Positions 1 through 14,535 of a DNA stretch of 64,000 nucleotides are shown here, in pieces. The stretch is from Polydactylus sextarius. Lineage: Eukaryota > Chordata > Actinopteri > Polynemidae. The stretch spans positions 16,212,598 to 16,276,597 of the forward strand of contig CM028907.1 of the NCBI GenBank assembly GCA_016801845.1, written 5' to 3'. A program made the translations under genes and the position numbers. Positions within the stretch are counted from its first letter, which is position 1. Every line of letters begins with the position of its first letter. The notes below the pieces were generated by a model that ran no database searches, had not been told where the DNA came from, and was given only the letters and a program-made list of their open reading frames with translations.

Positions 1-3000
1 TGGGGGTTGGAGCCAGTGAACGGGGGTGTACATGTTTCATCAGAGCAGGTTTAACCTCCTCTTAACCTCCATTGACAAAAGCCAAAAAACAGACGAGACA
101 CGTGAAAATTGTAACATTGTGCCAAGTTCAACAGCCGGCCATCTAACACAATAACTCAAGTTGGCAAAAGTAATTTTGGTTATAGCAGGCAAAGCAGGAG
201 TGTCTCAGGCTCAGGTTGGTAATTAACCTCAAAGCTGTGGCGAAAAGAGGACAAAAATCCTGCCAGGCTTTAATCTGCTTGTCTGTGGTCGGTAAATAAG
301 AAGCCCTGGGTAGACTGCTTTATTGAAACACTCTCACAGGTTGGCCTGCCAGGTAGCTGGGCATTAATATTGGCTCCGGCGAGAAGCTGTCAGGATTTAT
401 TAGTCAGTATCACTGGTACTCAGCCAGCAGGTGTCAGCTCTGGCAGAGAAGGAGAGAGCGAGATAGATTCATAGATACACAGAGAGAGAGAGACAGAGCA
501 GACAGTCAGACAGATAGATAGGCAAAGAGAGTGAAACCCCGAAAACTGGCTTTTCTCTGCCCTCTTTTCTCAGTGCTCTCAACAAATCCATAATAGTGCA
601 CATGTGCAACAGTGAATGTAATGTATTCGTAATATAGCCATACAGTCCATATTACATTCTAATTAGTCAACTTTAGAGTGCAAATTGGTTCCACTCTATA
701 GTGATCAAAAGTGAAGGACAAGCAATTAGGAAGCCTTAAGATACTTGTGTTAAGAGACATTAATTTAATGATTGCTCAAAGATATCAAGGTACACTCTAC
801 CAAGGCTTTCAAAGATTATATATGAAAAAGGGAATGAATCACAAGTACATGCTCTAGCACACATGCACACTAAGTGCTGCCTTCACCCAACATGTGGCCT
901 CTTCTCCTCTTTGATCTGTGCATTGGCCTTCAAAAGTTACCTTAATTGTTTGCTGCTCTTTGGACTACCTTAACATCACCAAGCACTCCAGAAGGGGGGC
1001 ATTTTGCTCTGTTGCTAAGCAACAGGCACAGCCTAACTACCCTGCCAAGGAATATACAGCTGAGCAGTTAATGAGGATACAAAAGACTCAACTTCAAATG
1101 CTTGACGTTACTATAGACAAAAAATAAATAAATAAATCTTTGTGTGATTCAAGCTGCATTGGGGATGGTTGTGATTCTAAATGCTGCACAACACTCATAT
1201 GCTGTATTCCATAGCATTAAGGCTTTATGTGTAAATATGTGTGGCTTTTAGATTAATGTCTCCATCTAGTGACAAGTCCCTGAGGCAAAGTATAGACTCA
1301 CTGTACATCTAGGAGAGATAACAGCCAGGAGCATCAGTTTTCAGATGAAACAGAATGTACTCCAATTGTGATAAACCATAGTGACATACAACTATAAAAT
1401 ACTGCAAGGTGAAATATAGACACACAAGATGTTTAAAGCTGCAACTAACAATTTTCTTTTCATCTTCATTAGTTATTTAGTTGATTGTTGTTTGATTCAG
1501 TGAGAAATGACCAGTGGCTGTTTTGAATTATCATTTAGATCATTTTATGAGGACATGTCAATTCTTTTATGTGGCCAGTTGTATGTGATTATAAATTGGG
1601 TCATTAAGTTTTGTGTTTATTGTGCAACAAAGACATGAGAAAACTGGACATTTGTATTTTTTATCATTCACATTTTACCGACTAAACAATTTAACTAATC
1701 AATAATGAAAATGTTCTCCTTTTTGTTCAAATGACAATGGAATAGATGAAGACATATCATGTAGGATGTTATTTTTAACAAGCAGGAAACCAGAGAATGT
1801 TTGCCATTTCTGTTTGAGAACTAAATTAAAGTAACTGACACTAAGATAAAGGATTAGGTTCTCAAGTTCAACAACAGTGAGTTTTAAATGGCCCAGTTCA
1901 AGCAGTTGTATTCTTAATAAAAGATGATTCTGCCACAGAACACACTGATTTATCATTAACGATATCCATGTTGTTAGGCACATCTGTCTGTGCATAATCA
2001 GCTCAAAACTTGCAGAAAAATAAATGTCAGATTGTTTACCGCAGTAAGAACATTATGCCTGAGGAATAATGGATTGTTACAGTATGAGTTCCATAGTTAA
2101 TTCTGCAGAGGTCCCCTGGTCTCTAATGAAATCTAAATAGCTGCAAGTCCCAGGGCTAATCCCTTTTTCTTTCCTGTTTTTGGCAGGTGTACTCATTAGA
2201 AATCTTATTTCATTTTACATTCATCCAAGACAAAACAGTTGCATTGAGCCAGGAATTTTATTTAACTTTGCATACTCTGGAGAGCTGATCCTTCTCATAT
2301 TATCCTCTGGCAAAGCTTAGATTACCCGGGGCAAGTCAGCATGATTAAACACTAATGTATATGAGAATGTGTTGACAAAATGTCCTTGCAAACAAATTGT
2401 GTTTAAATACTGCCGGAAAAGTAAATGAATTCTTAATCAAACAGAGAAACTTTTCTCAAGCCAATGATTTCAAAATCAGATTGAAACTGATCTTCAGATC
2501 ACACCTGTGAATAAACTTAAATCTTATACATCTTATGTTTTTTAGAGCTTGAATTGTTAAAGTTGTTAATGAATTTTGTACACATAACTGACATGACTCA
2601 GCATGTTTGTAACAGATATCCTAAAACTTTAAAGTTGTAATTGTTGGTATGTGAACAAAGGTGGAATGGTAATGTTTAATGCCAGCTAGCATGTTGCATC
2701 TATTAATATTTATACTCTCTTGTCATTATTGTGGTTGAGCGCTGCAGGTAAGCTAAGTTATACTGTGTTGTATATTGTGGAAGCAGTTGCAGAAATTCTT
2801 TACTGCTGTTCCAAAAACTGATGGTGTATAATTTGTGTTTAATTTTATTGTGTATAATTTGTGTTTGATTCTTTCTGTCACCATTTATGCTTTTTATGCC
2901 AATGACACAGATACATTAATACAGTTTTCTGGATGATTTATTGCATATTAGGAAGTAAATCAAATGCAACCATAGGTTCAGCTTATCAGCAATAGCCAAA

Positions 3001-3171
3001 GCATTTGTCATAAAGATTTGAGAGGCAGAGATTTTAGAGTCTGAGAACTGCGTAGTGTTAGATAACTCAGCACTCCATAATTTATGTAAAAACAAATCTG
3101 AATATTTAAAAAAAAAAAAAAAACTTGTTCTCAGACGGCTGGAAAATCACTCTGATTTTGCTTTCAAAGTG

Positions 3172-3202
<31 letters not shown>

Positions 3203-5415
3203 CTATGATGCAACATCACTTTTTGGAGGTTGAACATCACTAATTTATAATTCACTGTGTCTGGCCACAGACCACTGACAGTCGTGTTCATTCTTCTCTT
3301 CATTATTGATTACAGTGTGTCTTTGCTTTTCAAACTCCTGTTTGTTTCCTCGTCATTTAACAAAAGCATCCCAAATTGTCAAGTGCATCCTGTTTGTTTT
3401 AATTATCCTTGAGCTGTAGCTTGTAGCTCTAGAACTTGATTGGAGTCTACCTGTGGCCAAATCTTTGCAATAAAATTTAGTGGTGAAGCATAAATCAGAG
3501 CCGAAACCATTTCTAAAGCTTTGAGTGTTCCCAGGAGCACAGTGTGGAATGGGAGAAGTTTTGTGGGAAGTTTGGAACCACCAGGACTCTAACTAGAGTT
3601 TTCTGTTCAGTCAAACTGATTTGTCCATACTGACATAGATATTTTACAAAAATGCAAAAATGTTCCTCTACTTTTAGGTCACTAAAATATATATATTTTC
3701 AAACTCCTCCAGAGTTAATCTGCATTAACTCTGTTAACTCAATTTTATGTGTAGTGGTTAAGCATTTGTAGACATTTCCATGTTCTGTGAAATTTTGAAA
3801 AGCAAAAAGTCCTGTGAACAGATGTTTTTTTTACAAAACAGATGGACAAAATGTCTGCTGAAGGAGTGTCACAAATGACAATTTCTTTCTAGAAGGTCAT
3901 GATTAAAAGTACATACAGAGTATGAAATAACCCTCTGACAAATGTGCTTTACTGACCTTGTTCCAGTCCTTACACTCGCAGTGATTCTCAGCATCAGATG
4001 TTTTTATGATGAGAGAACCAACCAAATCTATTACAGCTTGGGCAGAACTTAGATGAAGGCCAGATCCCAAAACAACAATGGCAAAAGAAAAACATGTGGT
4101 TATCAGAATGGAGAAGTATTTTACATGGAGACATGTATTGCAGCATCTGCTTCAGAATCCAGACTTTGTGTCATGGCCTTAATTTTACTTTGCAGGTGCT
4201 TATTATGTCAGAGAGGGGAGAGGGAGATTGTGAATTATAGATTCCATATGAAATTTAATGGCTGCAGAGCTTAATGATCCAAAATGGAAAAACTTTGCAG
4301 CGTGGATGAGTGCAACACAGCTCACCAGTTTCTTGGAAGCTGTCTTACTGAAACAACTCTGAAAACAGTATATTTCTTCAGTGAACATGTCAAACATTAC
4401 ATTTTCCTTGCAACAGCTGATGTGATTTCCATATCAAAATGTGAAGTCAATGAAATAGATTTGTCAGTTTCTACTGATTGGTTAGGGGCAGCTCAGTCTT
4501 CTGAGGGTAGAGGACTGCAGCTGTTACAATGGTATAAATGCAGTGATGCACTTTCTCCATTCTCATTATGTTTCTAGTGGCTCTAACAGGCTTATCACTT
4601 TTTAAGAAGGCAAAAAGCTAGTGACAGTGAAGAGGAGAGTCCTTCAATTGATCGCTCCTGTTGCTGCTACCATTACTTTTCTAGGTTGCATGTGGCCTAC
4701 TTGTGGCCTGACTATTGATTCAGTATTGAATCTTGAAAAAGTGTCACACATGAGCTTCAAGTGAGCAGCATAAAATTGCTTGAATTAAATTGGGAACGTG
4801 TAGGATTAAAATTAGTGAAATAAAAGATCTTCGCAGCTAATCATCCATCTTACAAATGTTATGATCCTTTAACTTCATGACGAATCTAAGCATCAGACCA
4901 AGTTAGCAGAGATCTATATCAATGGAGGAAAGCATGTGACTTACAACAAAATCACTTACATCAGTGTAGCATCATGAGCCAGTGAAAGATAGAGGAAAGG
5001 TACTTTCAGTGTCATATTGACCTCACTTTAATGCAGCATGACTGCAATCGTTAGCAAGCTCTACAGAAAAAGAAGAGCTGTACAAGCTCTAATTTCCAGA
5101 AAAGACAGTATCATGAGTCAAGTGGGTGCGTGGGTGAAAGTTGTGTGTAGAGGGTTTACATGTTTAATAAATCTGACCCCATCTAGAACCACAGTGTACC
5201 TGTGGGGCTAATTAAAAGGAATGATTGGACTTTGATCAAGAGAGGTTAGACCATGCATCAGCTGCACTGAACTATGAGAGATGGTGAATGGCCTAATTGC
5301 AGTGTCGAAGCAGTGGAAAAATGGAGAAGTGCTGAAGCTCATAGCATGTTGTGGGAGGAAAGGATAAAAGGTTGTGTGTTAGATAAAGGTTAAATTATAT
5401 GCATATATAAATATA

Positions 5416-5418
<3 letters not shown>
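1..5418. other. gene-free, mostly unique sequence
   Basis: No exon with recognisable homology on either strand. Two stretches look like candidate conserved non-coding DNA by texture: about 190-440 (GGGCATTAATATTGGCTCC, GGATTTATTAGTCAGTATC) and about 2090-2240 (GTTAATTCTGCAGAGGTCCC, CAGGGCTAATCCC). A purine-rich GA/GACA patch lies at 455-530. An A-tract (3108-3123) and a T-tract (3172-3199) face each other. Confidence 0.6.
3172..3199. repeat. poly-T tract (28 nt) facing a 16-nt poly-A tract at 3108-3123
   Basis: An uninterrupted T-run. With the A-run 48 bp upstream it can form an A/T hairpin. It produces a chance lysine/phenylalanine-rich open frame on the minus strand, which is not a gene. 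Confidence 0.9.

Positions 5419-5463
<45 letters not shown>
5419..5463. repeat. (TG)n microsatellite
   Basis: About 22 pure TG dinucleotides, preceded by an ATAT/GTAT transition. Confidence 0.95.
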
Positions 5464-5464
<1 letters not shown>

Positions 5465-8400
5465 TTTTGGTTGCATGACATAGGGCGAGTTAAATATAAT
5501 ATTTGACTTATTTAACTTGTATTAGGAGAATGAGTCCTCTTGGTTTAAGCACTGCTTTGTGCTGTGTATTTATTACATTTAGATAATAAGGAATGTTTTA
5601 TTTGTTTCCTCTATAGTGATTAAGGTCATAAATCAAAATCCAGTTCAAAATCCATTCATAAAAACATAATGGTTAAAATCTTGTAAGTAAGTACATAATT
5701 TGCAATCTATTGGTAAGGCAACAGTTTTCTTTTTTATTTATTTAGATTTTCTTACGCGTGTAATGCAATGATTGAATGCAATGATGTTTTATTTTACTAA
5801 AGACTTCTGGTCTTCACACAATTTCTGTTGAACTTAGTTGGACTAAGCTAATTGCTAAGCTAAGGAGTAATTTTCCAGTATCAAGGCATTGCAAGTTCAC
5901 CTTTTTACAGCAGAAAATGTCAAATGGCTGTGCAGTTCTTAAACACAACCTGATGTATCCAGTTAGCAAATCTGTGAACAGTAGTCAGAGAATCCACACT
6001 GTCAATGGAGGAGATAAAAGAGTTCAGGATTGTACATCAAAGCTGCCCACATTTACTTGTCACTTGTGGAAATAGAGTTTTAAAGTATAATGGATTTCCA
6101 AGTGTTTTATACTTGTCAGGAATCGGTGGTTCAGTCTTCAAGTACTGTCAATTCTGAAAACAATCAACACTGCAAGTTACAGATTATGAAAATTAATTTC
6201 TATTTTAAGTAATTATGTAACTTTTGGTTTACTTTTGTTTGTTTGTTTGTTTTTTAACTCCAAGAGCAGAATGTTCTGTTGCTATTAATCTGACTTTATG
6301 CTTATGGAAAAACATATTTGATAACAATCTTCCATAGGGTAAAGGTGACTTAAACTAAATAACAAGTAACTTTTAGAAAAAGAGGGTTGAGAACTGAAAA
6401 TCAGATGGTATGCAAGACGTATTTGTCAAAGAAATTAAGGAATGGAAAATACAACAGTGTAGTAAACATGTCAACTTTTTTCCAACATGTTGATTGCAGC
6501 TGACATCATTTCCCAAAATATCTCTTGATTTTGCTTACTGGCCTGTTGCTCTACAAGTAATAAGACATTTGACATTGTTCTTGAAAGAAACAGATTTATG
6601 ATTTGCATTCATCTACAAACTTCATGTGTGCCATCACAATTACCTTTGGCCTTTGGCCACTAAAATCTAGCCAGTTCGTACTTGAGTCCAAGTGAGCATT
6701 TGTGCCATATTTGAAAAACGATTCTCTCAAGGCACTCTTGAGACATCACATTCGGAAGAATGGGACAGACAGACAGATGGACAAATAATTCAAAAACATA
6801 CTGCATCTGGCCACATCTGTCACTGGCATAGAGGCATAAAAATGTTACTTGTCAGAGACAATGATTCTGAGACAGGAGACTGAGAGACAAATCTGACCAG
6901 TGTCAAATCCATGCACAATGGGACTCGTAGGCTTACAGAGACCTGGAGAAATGTGAAACTAGGATTATTTGTGTCTGAGTCTGTGAGACAATAGACATGT
7001 TGGTGTAAAATGTAACAATGCATTTCGGTCCAACAATTTTCACAATGACTGACATTAACCCCTTGCTGGCACCTGCACAGGTAACATTCAAGTCTCTCAA
7101 GTCAGCGACTCTATAAAGTCTCTCAGGAAAATGACATTACATGACAAGAGGCAGTCATTCATTCCACGTGAGCTCTCTTGCTTGAAGAGGGGATTATTTG
7201 AACTGCTGTGAAAATTTAACATTTGACAACGTCTGTCAGTTTAAAAATAGACTGAGTATTTCCATAGCAACGGTGGCAAAAGCCGGTCATGGGACAGCAA
7301 AATCTCTGAGCTGTCAAAAGATTATTAAAGTATTTAAGGCTTTTCTTCTACTGCTTTCATCCAAGAAACCCCATGTATAATATGCTCTACTGAACACGTA
7401 TTCACCCCGAGTTGGACATACTCATAATCCCCCAGTTGTCAACATTCAGAGACTCTGCATCTGTGGTTCTATACAAGACACCGCTGAAATACTGAATTAC
7501 AGAATTATGGTTTCAGAAAATATGCATTAGGTAAAAGTTCATTCTCAGATAAAAACAGTTTTTGTACATTTCACAAAGTTTCTTTTCTTAATAGAAAAAC
7601 ATGATCATAAAAGCAAAGTCATAATAAACTGATTAAATGTGGTCAATTCTTATTGATCCATTCTGGAAAAAAATACAAACAACATCTGTATATGAATACG
7701 AGTACAAAACAACAGCAGAGTTTCAGCACAAATACTAAAACAGTAATGACAGTGCTAACAGTAATAACATTAATGTCAGCACTTCCTAGTTTTTGATACT
7801 GAGAGCTACAAACATATTTCATATGGTTCCAAAACAAAGCAACAACAATTTTTATGACAAAAGCCAGAATTGTATTTTTTATTTTTTTGGCTTCACCATG
7901 GAGAATTGAGGACTTGATCTTGTATTGTCAACAACAAAACAATAGCATTAGTTTGGGGTAACTGTGGCACAAAGGCCATAACTCAGTAATGCAATATCAA
8001 ATGATGCTTTCAATTGTTATAAAATGAATCATTTTTAAGGTCTAGAAGAGCCTTATTGTTAAGTTCTTTTATGCCACCAATATGATCAAGATCAAACCAG
8101 CAGGTGTGTAAATGGGAACCCATCTCGGCCACTGTGATAATTTGTGACAGTTTATAGATCATAAACCTAAACTCTACCATAAACTCTACCAGTTCAAGTT
8201 CAAGGGTTTGTTTTTTATCTTTTGTCACTTGTACAAATGAAAAAAAAGAGGAAATGATATCTAAATTAACTGACAATAAAATAGTGACTAGTTACAGCTC
8301 TATTTAGTTCCCAACTTTACTGCAGACAAAAGCTGAAATGATGTCATAGCTACACAAAATTCTAACACATTTAGCCGGTTATGCTGAACCAACTGTACAT

Positions 8401-10424
8401 TAACAATGTGCTATAAATATACATGAAGATCCACATTTCACTTCAATATACCAGTACAGCGTGGGACTAAAACTGACAGCTTCAATTATACCTGGAAGAA
8501 TATTTTACTTACTTTACTTTGCCACAACCAAACCATGTCTACTGGCTTTTCTTAAACACATTTTTTGTGTGTTTAAACACCCCTGTTCCAGATGGTGCCC
8601 GTGTTATATGTTGCTGTCTTACTATATGCAGATTTCAGGGCTATTGGGTGTCTTAGCATTGGGAATAATTAGCATAAATAATTATTGTGGATTTGGTGTC
8701 AGTTCAATCATGAAGGGGGAGAGAAAGCATAATTGAGAGGGAGAATTTATAAAAAATCATTTGGTCAACAACAAATCAATCACTCAGCCTTGGGTACTTG
8801 GGTGGCAAAGCAAAGTGCTACAGTCTCTCTTTTGTTTGATGACCCCAATTTACCTGCGCCACCTCTTGTCCCTGCTGACTCAAACAAGGCTAAAAAGAAA
8901 GCTAGGTTTTCAGGTTTTCATTTTGTCCATCAGCACAATTCTATTGCTGGGGAGAAACAGCAGGGGTAGGAAGGGGGTGGGGTGGGGGGTGTCCTGTTTA
9001 CAGCCACCTCTTCCATCTTGATGTTCTATCCAGTACAGCAGGTTTGGCAGCACTACAGTGAGCACATTAGCGCATGGTTGTGAAGAATCCATGTTATCTC
9101 CTCTTTGCTGACAGACACAGTGAGAGCAGTGAATACGAGCTGGCCCATTTTTACTGGACACCTATCATCAAGAAGCTTTTTGTTACATTATAAAAAATGT
9201 ACAATACATTGCACCATCTCTGGGTTGTAAAATTTTAACAGCACTCATTCCTCCTACAAAGACCACTGCAATGAGAGAGAGGCCGGTCAGGAGGTAGCTA
9301 CGCTGTACTTACACCTGCCTTTCTGACAAGGCTGCACTGCAGCTGCAAATATCAATTTACTTTTGTTAGGTTTTTTTACAGCAGTGTTGAGGTTTCTAAT
9401 TTCTAAAAAGATGCAGTTAGTGGAAGAGCCAAAGGAAAGATTGGTAACAGCATTTAATATAATTACATTACTTATTCTAGTCATAAAGTACATGCTCAGA
9501 GATTTAACATTAGAAGCCTCTGTATAGGCAGACACGACAACAATAATCTAGATTAAAAAACTAGAAGGCTACAAAAGATGAAATTCACTGCAGGGTAGCT
9601 GCTTAGAGGCCTTGGACTGCCAGGGTCCCTGAAGGCCATAACTCATTTTATATGTGGTATTGGGTGAGGATCCACCCAAACGGATCATTCCAGATATTGT
9701 GCTTACCATATTAACAGTACATGCTGCTCACTCTGGGATGTCAGTAAATATTTTTCTCCAGGGCCCTCTAGCAGGTCCCATTTGGCCCTGGAGCACAAGA
9801 GAGAATGTTGAAGATGTGACAGTGACTTACATTCCTCCTTGTACCTACCCCATTATGATTATGTTCTACTCAAAGACATACATTTTTCAGACTGTAACTT
9901 CTCTAACACCATTGCTACTTCCTATCATACATCACGTTTCTTGCTTTGGATGATTGTGCTGTCAAAATGTTCATTGTGCCATTATACCTAATACATCGTG
10001 TCTGAACATGCTCTGAATCCAAGTCCAGGGCTAAATTCAATCAATATAAAGTAGAATACCAAATATCCACTTGATCCAGAAGTGGGACTTTACTCATATA
10101 AAGTGAAATTCATGTTGAGTCATTCTTACAATAGCACATGTAAGTTTAAGGGTTCTTGTGTGCTCAATAACTACAGAATCTCACAGCATCTTAATCCCAA
10201 GCATGAAATAAAACTTTGATCAATTTGTGTAAACTGATTCATGTAAACTGACAATGACGAAGCAATTTGTCATTTTTAATTTGGAATGATTTAGTCAGTG
10301 TCCATTTGCTGATGTAGCCTAGATTGTTCTATCTTTGGACTTCATTATAATCAAACAGTTTAGTTGCCTTAGTAGAATTTAAAAAATGAAATAAAATAAT
10401 AATATTTAATTTGAGTCATGGACA
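5464..10424. other. gene-free stretch
   Basis: AT-rich unique sequence with no recognisable exon. A short G-run cluster at about 8962-8990 (GGGGTAGGAAGGGGGTGGGG) could form a quadruplex. The overlapping open frames around 8733-9161 follow this G-rich patch and have no recognisable homology. Confidence 0.55.
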
Positions 10425-10439
10425 CACACACATTTACCA

Positions 10440-10449
10440 TACACACACA

Positions 10450-10480
<31 letters not shown>
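10440..10480. repeat. (CA)n microsatellite
   Basis: A near-pure CA tract with one AA interruption. Shorter CA and TG runs follow at 10539-10563. Confidence 0.95.
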
Positions 10481-10481
<1 letters not shown>

Positions 10482-10563
10482 GCTGTTCAATATGTGTGTA
10501 TACATACACATGCATATATGTGTAGTTTATAAAAATGCACACACACACACGCGTATGTGTGTG

Positions 10564-13500
10564 TAGTGGATAATGGTGTTGCAGCAAAGAATGTTGTATT
10601 GTAAAAGTCAAAAGACAAATTGCACCTAAAATCATGGCTATGCAAAAACAAAACAAAAAAGTAAAAGCAAAGCCAGTACTCAAAGGCAATGTAGAAATGT
10701 GAGATAAAAGAGAGGATTTAACAGCTGTTGATTTTTCCTACCTAAATCCCCTGCCGTATTTTGCAAACAAAGACTATATGCTTTGCTTGGTTAACCTTAG
10801 TATCAAATGCTGATAATCTATGAAATGGATTCCAGGCTTAGAAATGGTTGTTCACAGCAGCTCTGTGATGCAGTGATACGGTTGTGTTTTAGTTGAGTGT
10901 GTTTCCACTCTGTTCTCTTATTTCCTCCTGTCTGTTCAGACTGTGTAAACATTCGGCCAAATCTCAGCGAGTGCAGCCTTTCACAGCGGCCACTCTGCCA
11001 TGCTGCAGGCTGTATTGAGCTTTAAATAAAATTGTGGCGGGTATGTCACTAAAGTGACTGAAGTGATGGGTGGTTTTGAGGACGATGGAGAGGGTGAGGT
11101 GAAGAAGAGGTGTGGGGGTGTTGGAGGAGGGGTGTTGTGGCTGGTGGCTGATGTGGTGTGCATTCATAAATACACCTAATGGCTTGTTTTATGAACAGCA
11201 GTGATTCATTCTTTTTTCTCTCTCTCTCTCTCTTCCCGTTCTTTTCTTGAGACTGATTGGTTTTGAAAGATTGAGACGATAATGCTGCGAGATACAAATG
11301 AGGAGGCTGTGAAAAATCTCATTTGAAAAAGCAAGGGGAAGCGTAGCCTTGTAAACAAAATTCTATTTCACATTGTTAAAAGGTAATTTGTCTCCATCGT
11401 GCCTGGCAGAGCCTTCATAAATAAAACAGAGAATGCACATTGCAGGTGAGCACTCCTTCTCCTTTCTTTTGTTTTTCCACTCTTTTCTGTTTTGTTTGCT
11501 CAACTCCTTGCATGCAAATTAGACGTATAAAGTGAAATAGAAGATAAGAGGGAGCTAAATTAAAAGGTAAAGCCACTGGCTAAACTGTATAGTGACATTC
11601 TGATTTGAAACTTTTTTTTTCATAGTGTAATAATCTGAAAGAGGTTTATGTTGCAACTTTTTGTTTAATTTTTGGTCAACCATGTTATTACTTAAAAACT
11701 ATCTATTAAAAAAATGTCATTGAAGCTGAATTAAGCCATTTCAACTACTTTTGGGACAGAAAAAAAAACTTTTTGCTTGTTGTTACGTATTTAGTCATAT
11801 CTGACATTTGGACTTTCAACCAACTTTCTACAGGAAAACAAAGAAAACATGATAATCCCACAGGATTATTGTCTTTCTCACCATGCACACATTGTAAACC
11901 CATTATTCTATAGCCAAAGCAATCATTCACCTTGATTATGTGATCAACATAAGCAATTAATCAGAAAGTCTTTTGGCAATTTATTAATAGTTAAAGTCAT
12001 GTTTCATACAAAGATGTCAATAATGTATTGGTTAAAGCCCATTGTGTTAGTATTTTTCTATGTTATTTAACTGAATATATTTTTTTCTGAACCAAAGGAT
12101 TGATCGAGAAAATAATGGTCACTTAAAAGCAGTAATAAAAATAATCATTAGTTGAATAATTTTGTATTTAATCTGCCAGTTCCTGAGGTGAATAAATGAC
12201 TTAATTTGGTTTTAAAACAAAGTAGACCTACACAAAGCCGTCTTACAGCCCTGAAAAGTATATTTCATGAGTAAGTTCGAAGGCATACATTTTGACTCTT
12301 ATTCTCAGGCACTGTAGTTATCCATTTTACAGGGACTGGTGATTTTACATATACATACACTAGTATCAATACACATTATTCGGACTGTAGTTTTTGATTG
12401 TGGTCACTGTTCAGAAATAGTCTTGTTTTTGTTTTACAGTCATTTTTATTCAGTAATGTATTTCTGGAGCGCAGTTCCAAATGTGGTCACCGTGCCAATT
12501 GTTGCTCTTAGTGGCTCTGAATAGGGTGAGCTTCCTGCTTCTCTATTATGCAAGGCAATCGCAAAAAGTGTTAAAGATGAAAAAATATCCTGGCTCTCAG
12601 TGCACTTGTTGCCAGCGCATGCACCCGCACCATCATCTCGCCAGCTGTAGTGAAGAAAGGACAAGTTGACCTGTTAAGACGATCCCTGTTTAGTCCTGTA
12701 TAATTACACCCATATAACATGCAAGGTTGTGCTGCTTTTCATTTTGACAAAGGACAGCATGTTTGCTTGTGTGATAAAATAATAGCTCTTTCTTGAAAAT
12801 ATATACAATATGTGCACTGAGCCATAAGGCATCAGCAAAGGTATAACATGATATCATATTTCTGTAGTTTCACAGAGGTATGGATTCAGTCCTATAGAAA
12901 TTTAAATGTTGATTTAAGCAGACAATCCTATGAGTTTAGAACACCACACAAGTGCAATGCCCCGGCTGGTAATGTTACTAAAATAAAATGTCACTAGGGG
13001 CGTATTCAAATTGATAATATGTAAATAGGGCCACTTAGGAGGTTTTTTTTTTTTTTTTTTTTTTTGTTAATGTTACACACTTAATCTGCTGATACATTTG
13101 TCCGGGTACATTAAAATTTATACTCCTTTATTTGAGAGTAAGAGGTTTGCGATTGTGAAAGTCTTGTGTGAAATAAGAGGCTGAAATTCACAACTAACAA
13201 AATCATTTTTGGCTCATGTGGTAAGACAGAAATGAGCTACCTCAAGCAAACAAACAACCTTTCATTTATTTTGGAAAGAGTGATCAGGAGATGGAAACAG
13301 CTCCAGAATTTCAACTAAGAGCTAACTGACTATATATGGATTTTGGTGATTGTTTAAATACTGTATTTAAAATGCTGATTAAATGTGCCTACTCTGCAAC
13401 ATCAGTAGTCACAAGTCAAGACATATAGACAGCAATTTGTATTTAAATTTTTATAAAAGGAAATTACGATGATGCAGCTAGTGAAATTGATGATAGTATC

Positions 13501-14340
13501 TGTCATTTAAAGAACAGTTTACAACTTGACAGTGGAAAAGATGCTGATTCCTCAGCCATTACTAATTACCAGGCAGCAGAGCCAAAGCTCAACGCTATAT
13601 ATTATTAAGGTGTACTGAAAAATTGCAATTGTGCCCTCCGTTGTCAAAATGTCACCAATCTGTGACACAGCTGATTTATATAGACAAACAGATACTAATT
13701 TAGAGTCACCACTTGTGTTTGGCGACACAATCAAGCATTATTAGTATAGGAAATAATGTACATACATTGTATATTGAGTTTCATTTTTTTTAATGGTCAG
13801 TTAAAAAGGCAGTCAAACAACAGCAAGTTTCTCACTTTTACTCATCTTTGGCAAATGAAAACAGGATGCTACAGATATTAATAACTCTGGGTCAACAGAG
13901 AATATTTAGAGCTATACCTCATTACTGCTGCCGCCAACAAACAAAAAAATATGGAAAATATGTCACACGTCTCCACATTGGTTACAGACAAAAATATACC
14001 CAGACACACACTATATAAACACAGCTATGCAAGCTGAGAACAAAAATCAGGTCCACATTTATTCTCAGATCAGTTATAGTTCATTCAACAGCAGAAGCAG
14101 GTAATAAACACCAGGCGTGTCTGTTGAGTTGGGAAAGCTACTTACATAAGTAGTTTTCCCAGCTCACTACTACTTATTTACATCAATTTCATGCATTTTT
14201 CATGTATATAATTAAAAAAAATGTGTTTAATTTAGTTAATTTGTGTCTTTTCTCTGCCACATGTCATAGTGAACATATTTAGTAAAAAATATGGTTTATC
14301 CCTGTGGAAAATCGCGAGAGTGATGTAGTAGCTGTAGCAG
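10564..14340. other. gene-free stretch with two enhancer-like patches
   Basis: No exon supported. About 11380-11450 (GGTAATTTGTCTCC, AGCCTTCATAAATAAAACAG) and about 12430-12665 are balanced, repeat-free patches that could be conserved elements. A (CT)n patch lies at 11217-11232 and a T-tract at 13043-13065. Confidence 0.5.
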
Positions 14341-14535
14341 TCTATGATAAGATGATATGATACCATACTACAATGCTATGATGTTGCTACATTGCTATGA
14401 TGCTATGTTACTACGATGCTAAGATCCTACAATCCTATGATGATGCTACAATGCTATGATGCTATGTTACTATGATGCTAAGATACTACAGTGCTATGAT
14501 GATATGTTACTATGATGTTGCGATGGTACAATGCT
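14341..14535. repeat. degenerate minisatellite with 59-bp higher-order period
   Basis: Built from variants of CTATGATG, GCTACAATG and GTTACTATGATGCTAAG. The word TGCTATGTTAC recurs at 14401 and 14460, giving a 59-bp period made of shorter 8-10 bp units. The copies differ by point changes. It has no coding capacity. Confidence 0.85.

Noticed and set aside
3106..3303. Lys/Phe-rich minus-strand frame
   Set aside because: Created by the poly-A and poly-T tracts.
10369..10689. 106-codon minus-strand frame rich in Val-Cys
   Set aside because: Translation of a CA microsatellite plus flanks; no protein homology.
14341..14535. CRISPR-like array
   Set aside because: The repeats are contiguous and degenerate with no unique spacers, and the host is a vertebrate; it is a minisatellite.
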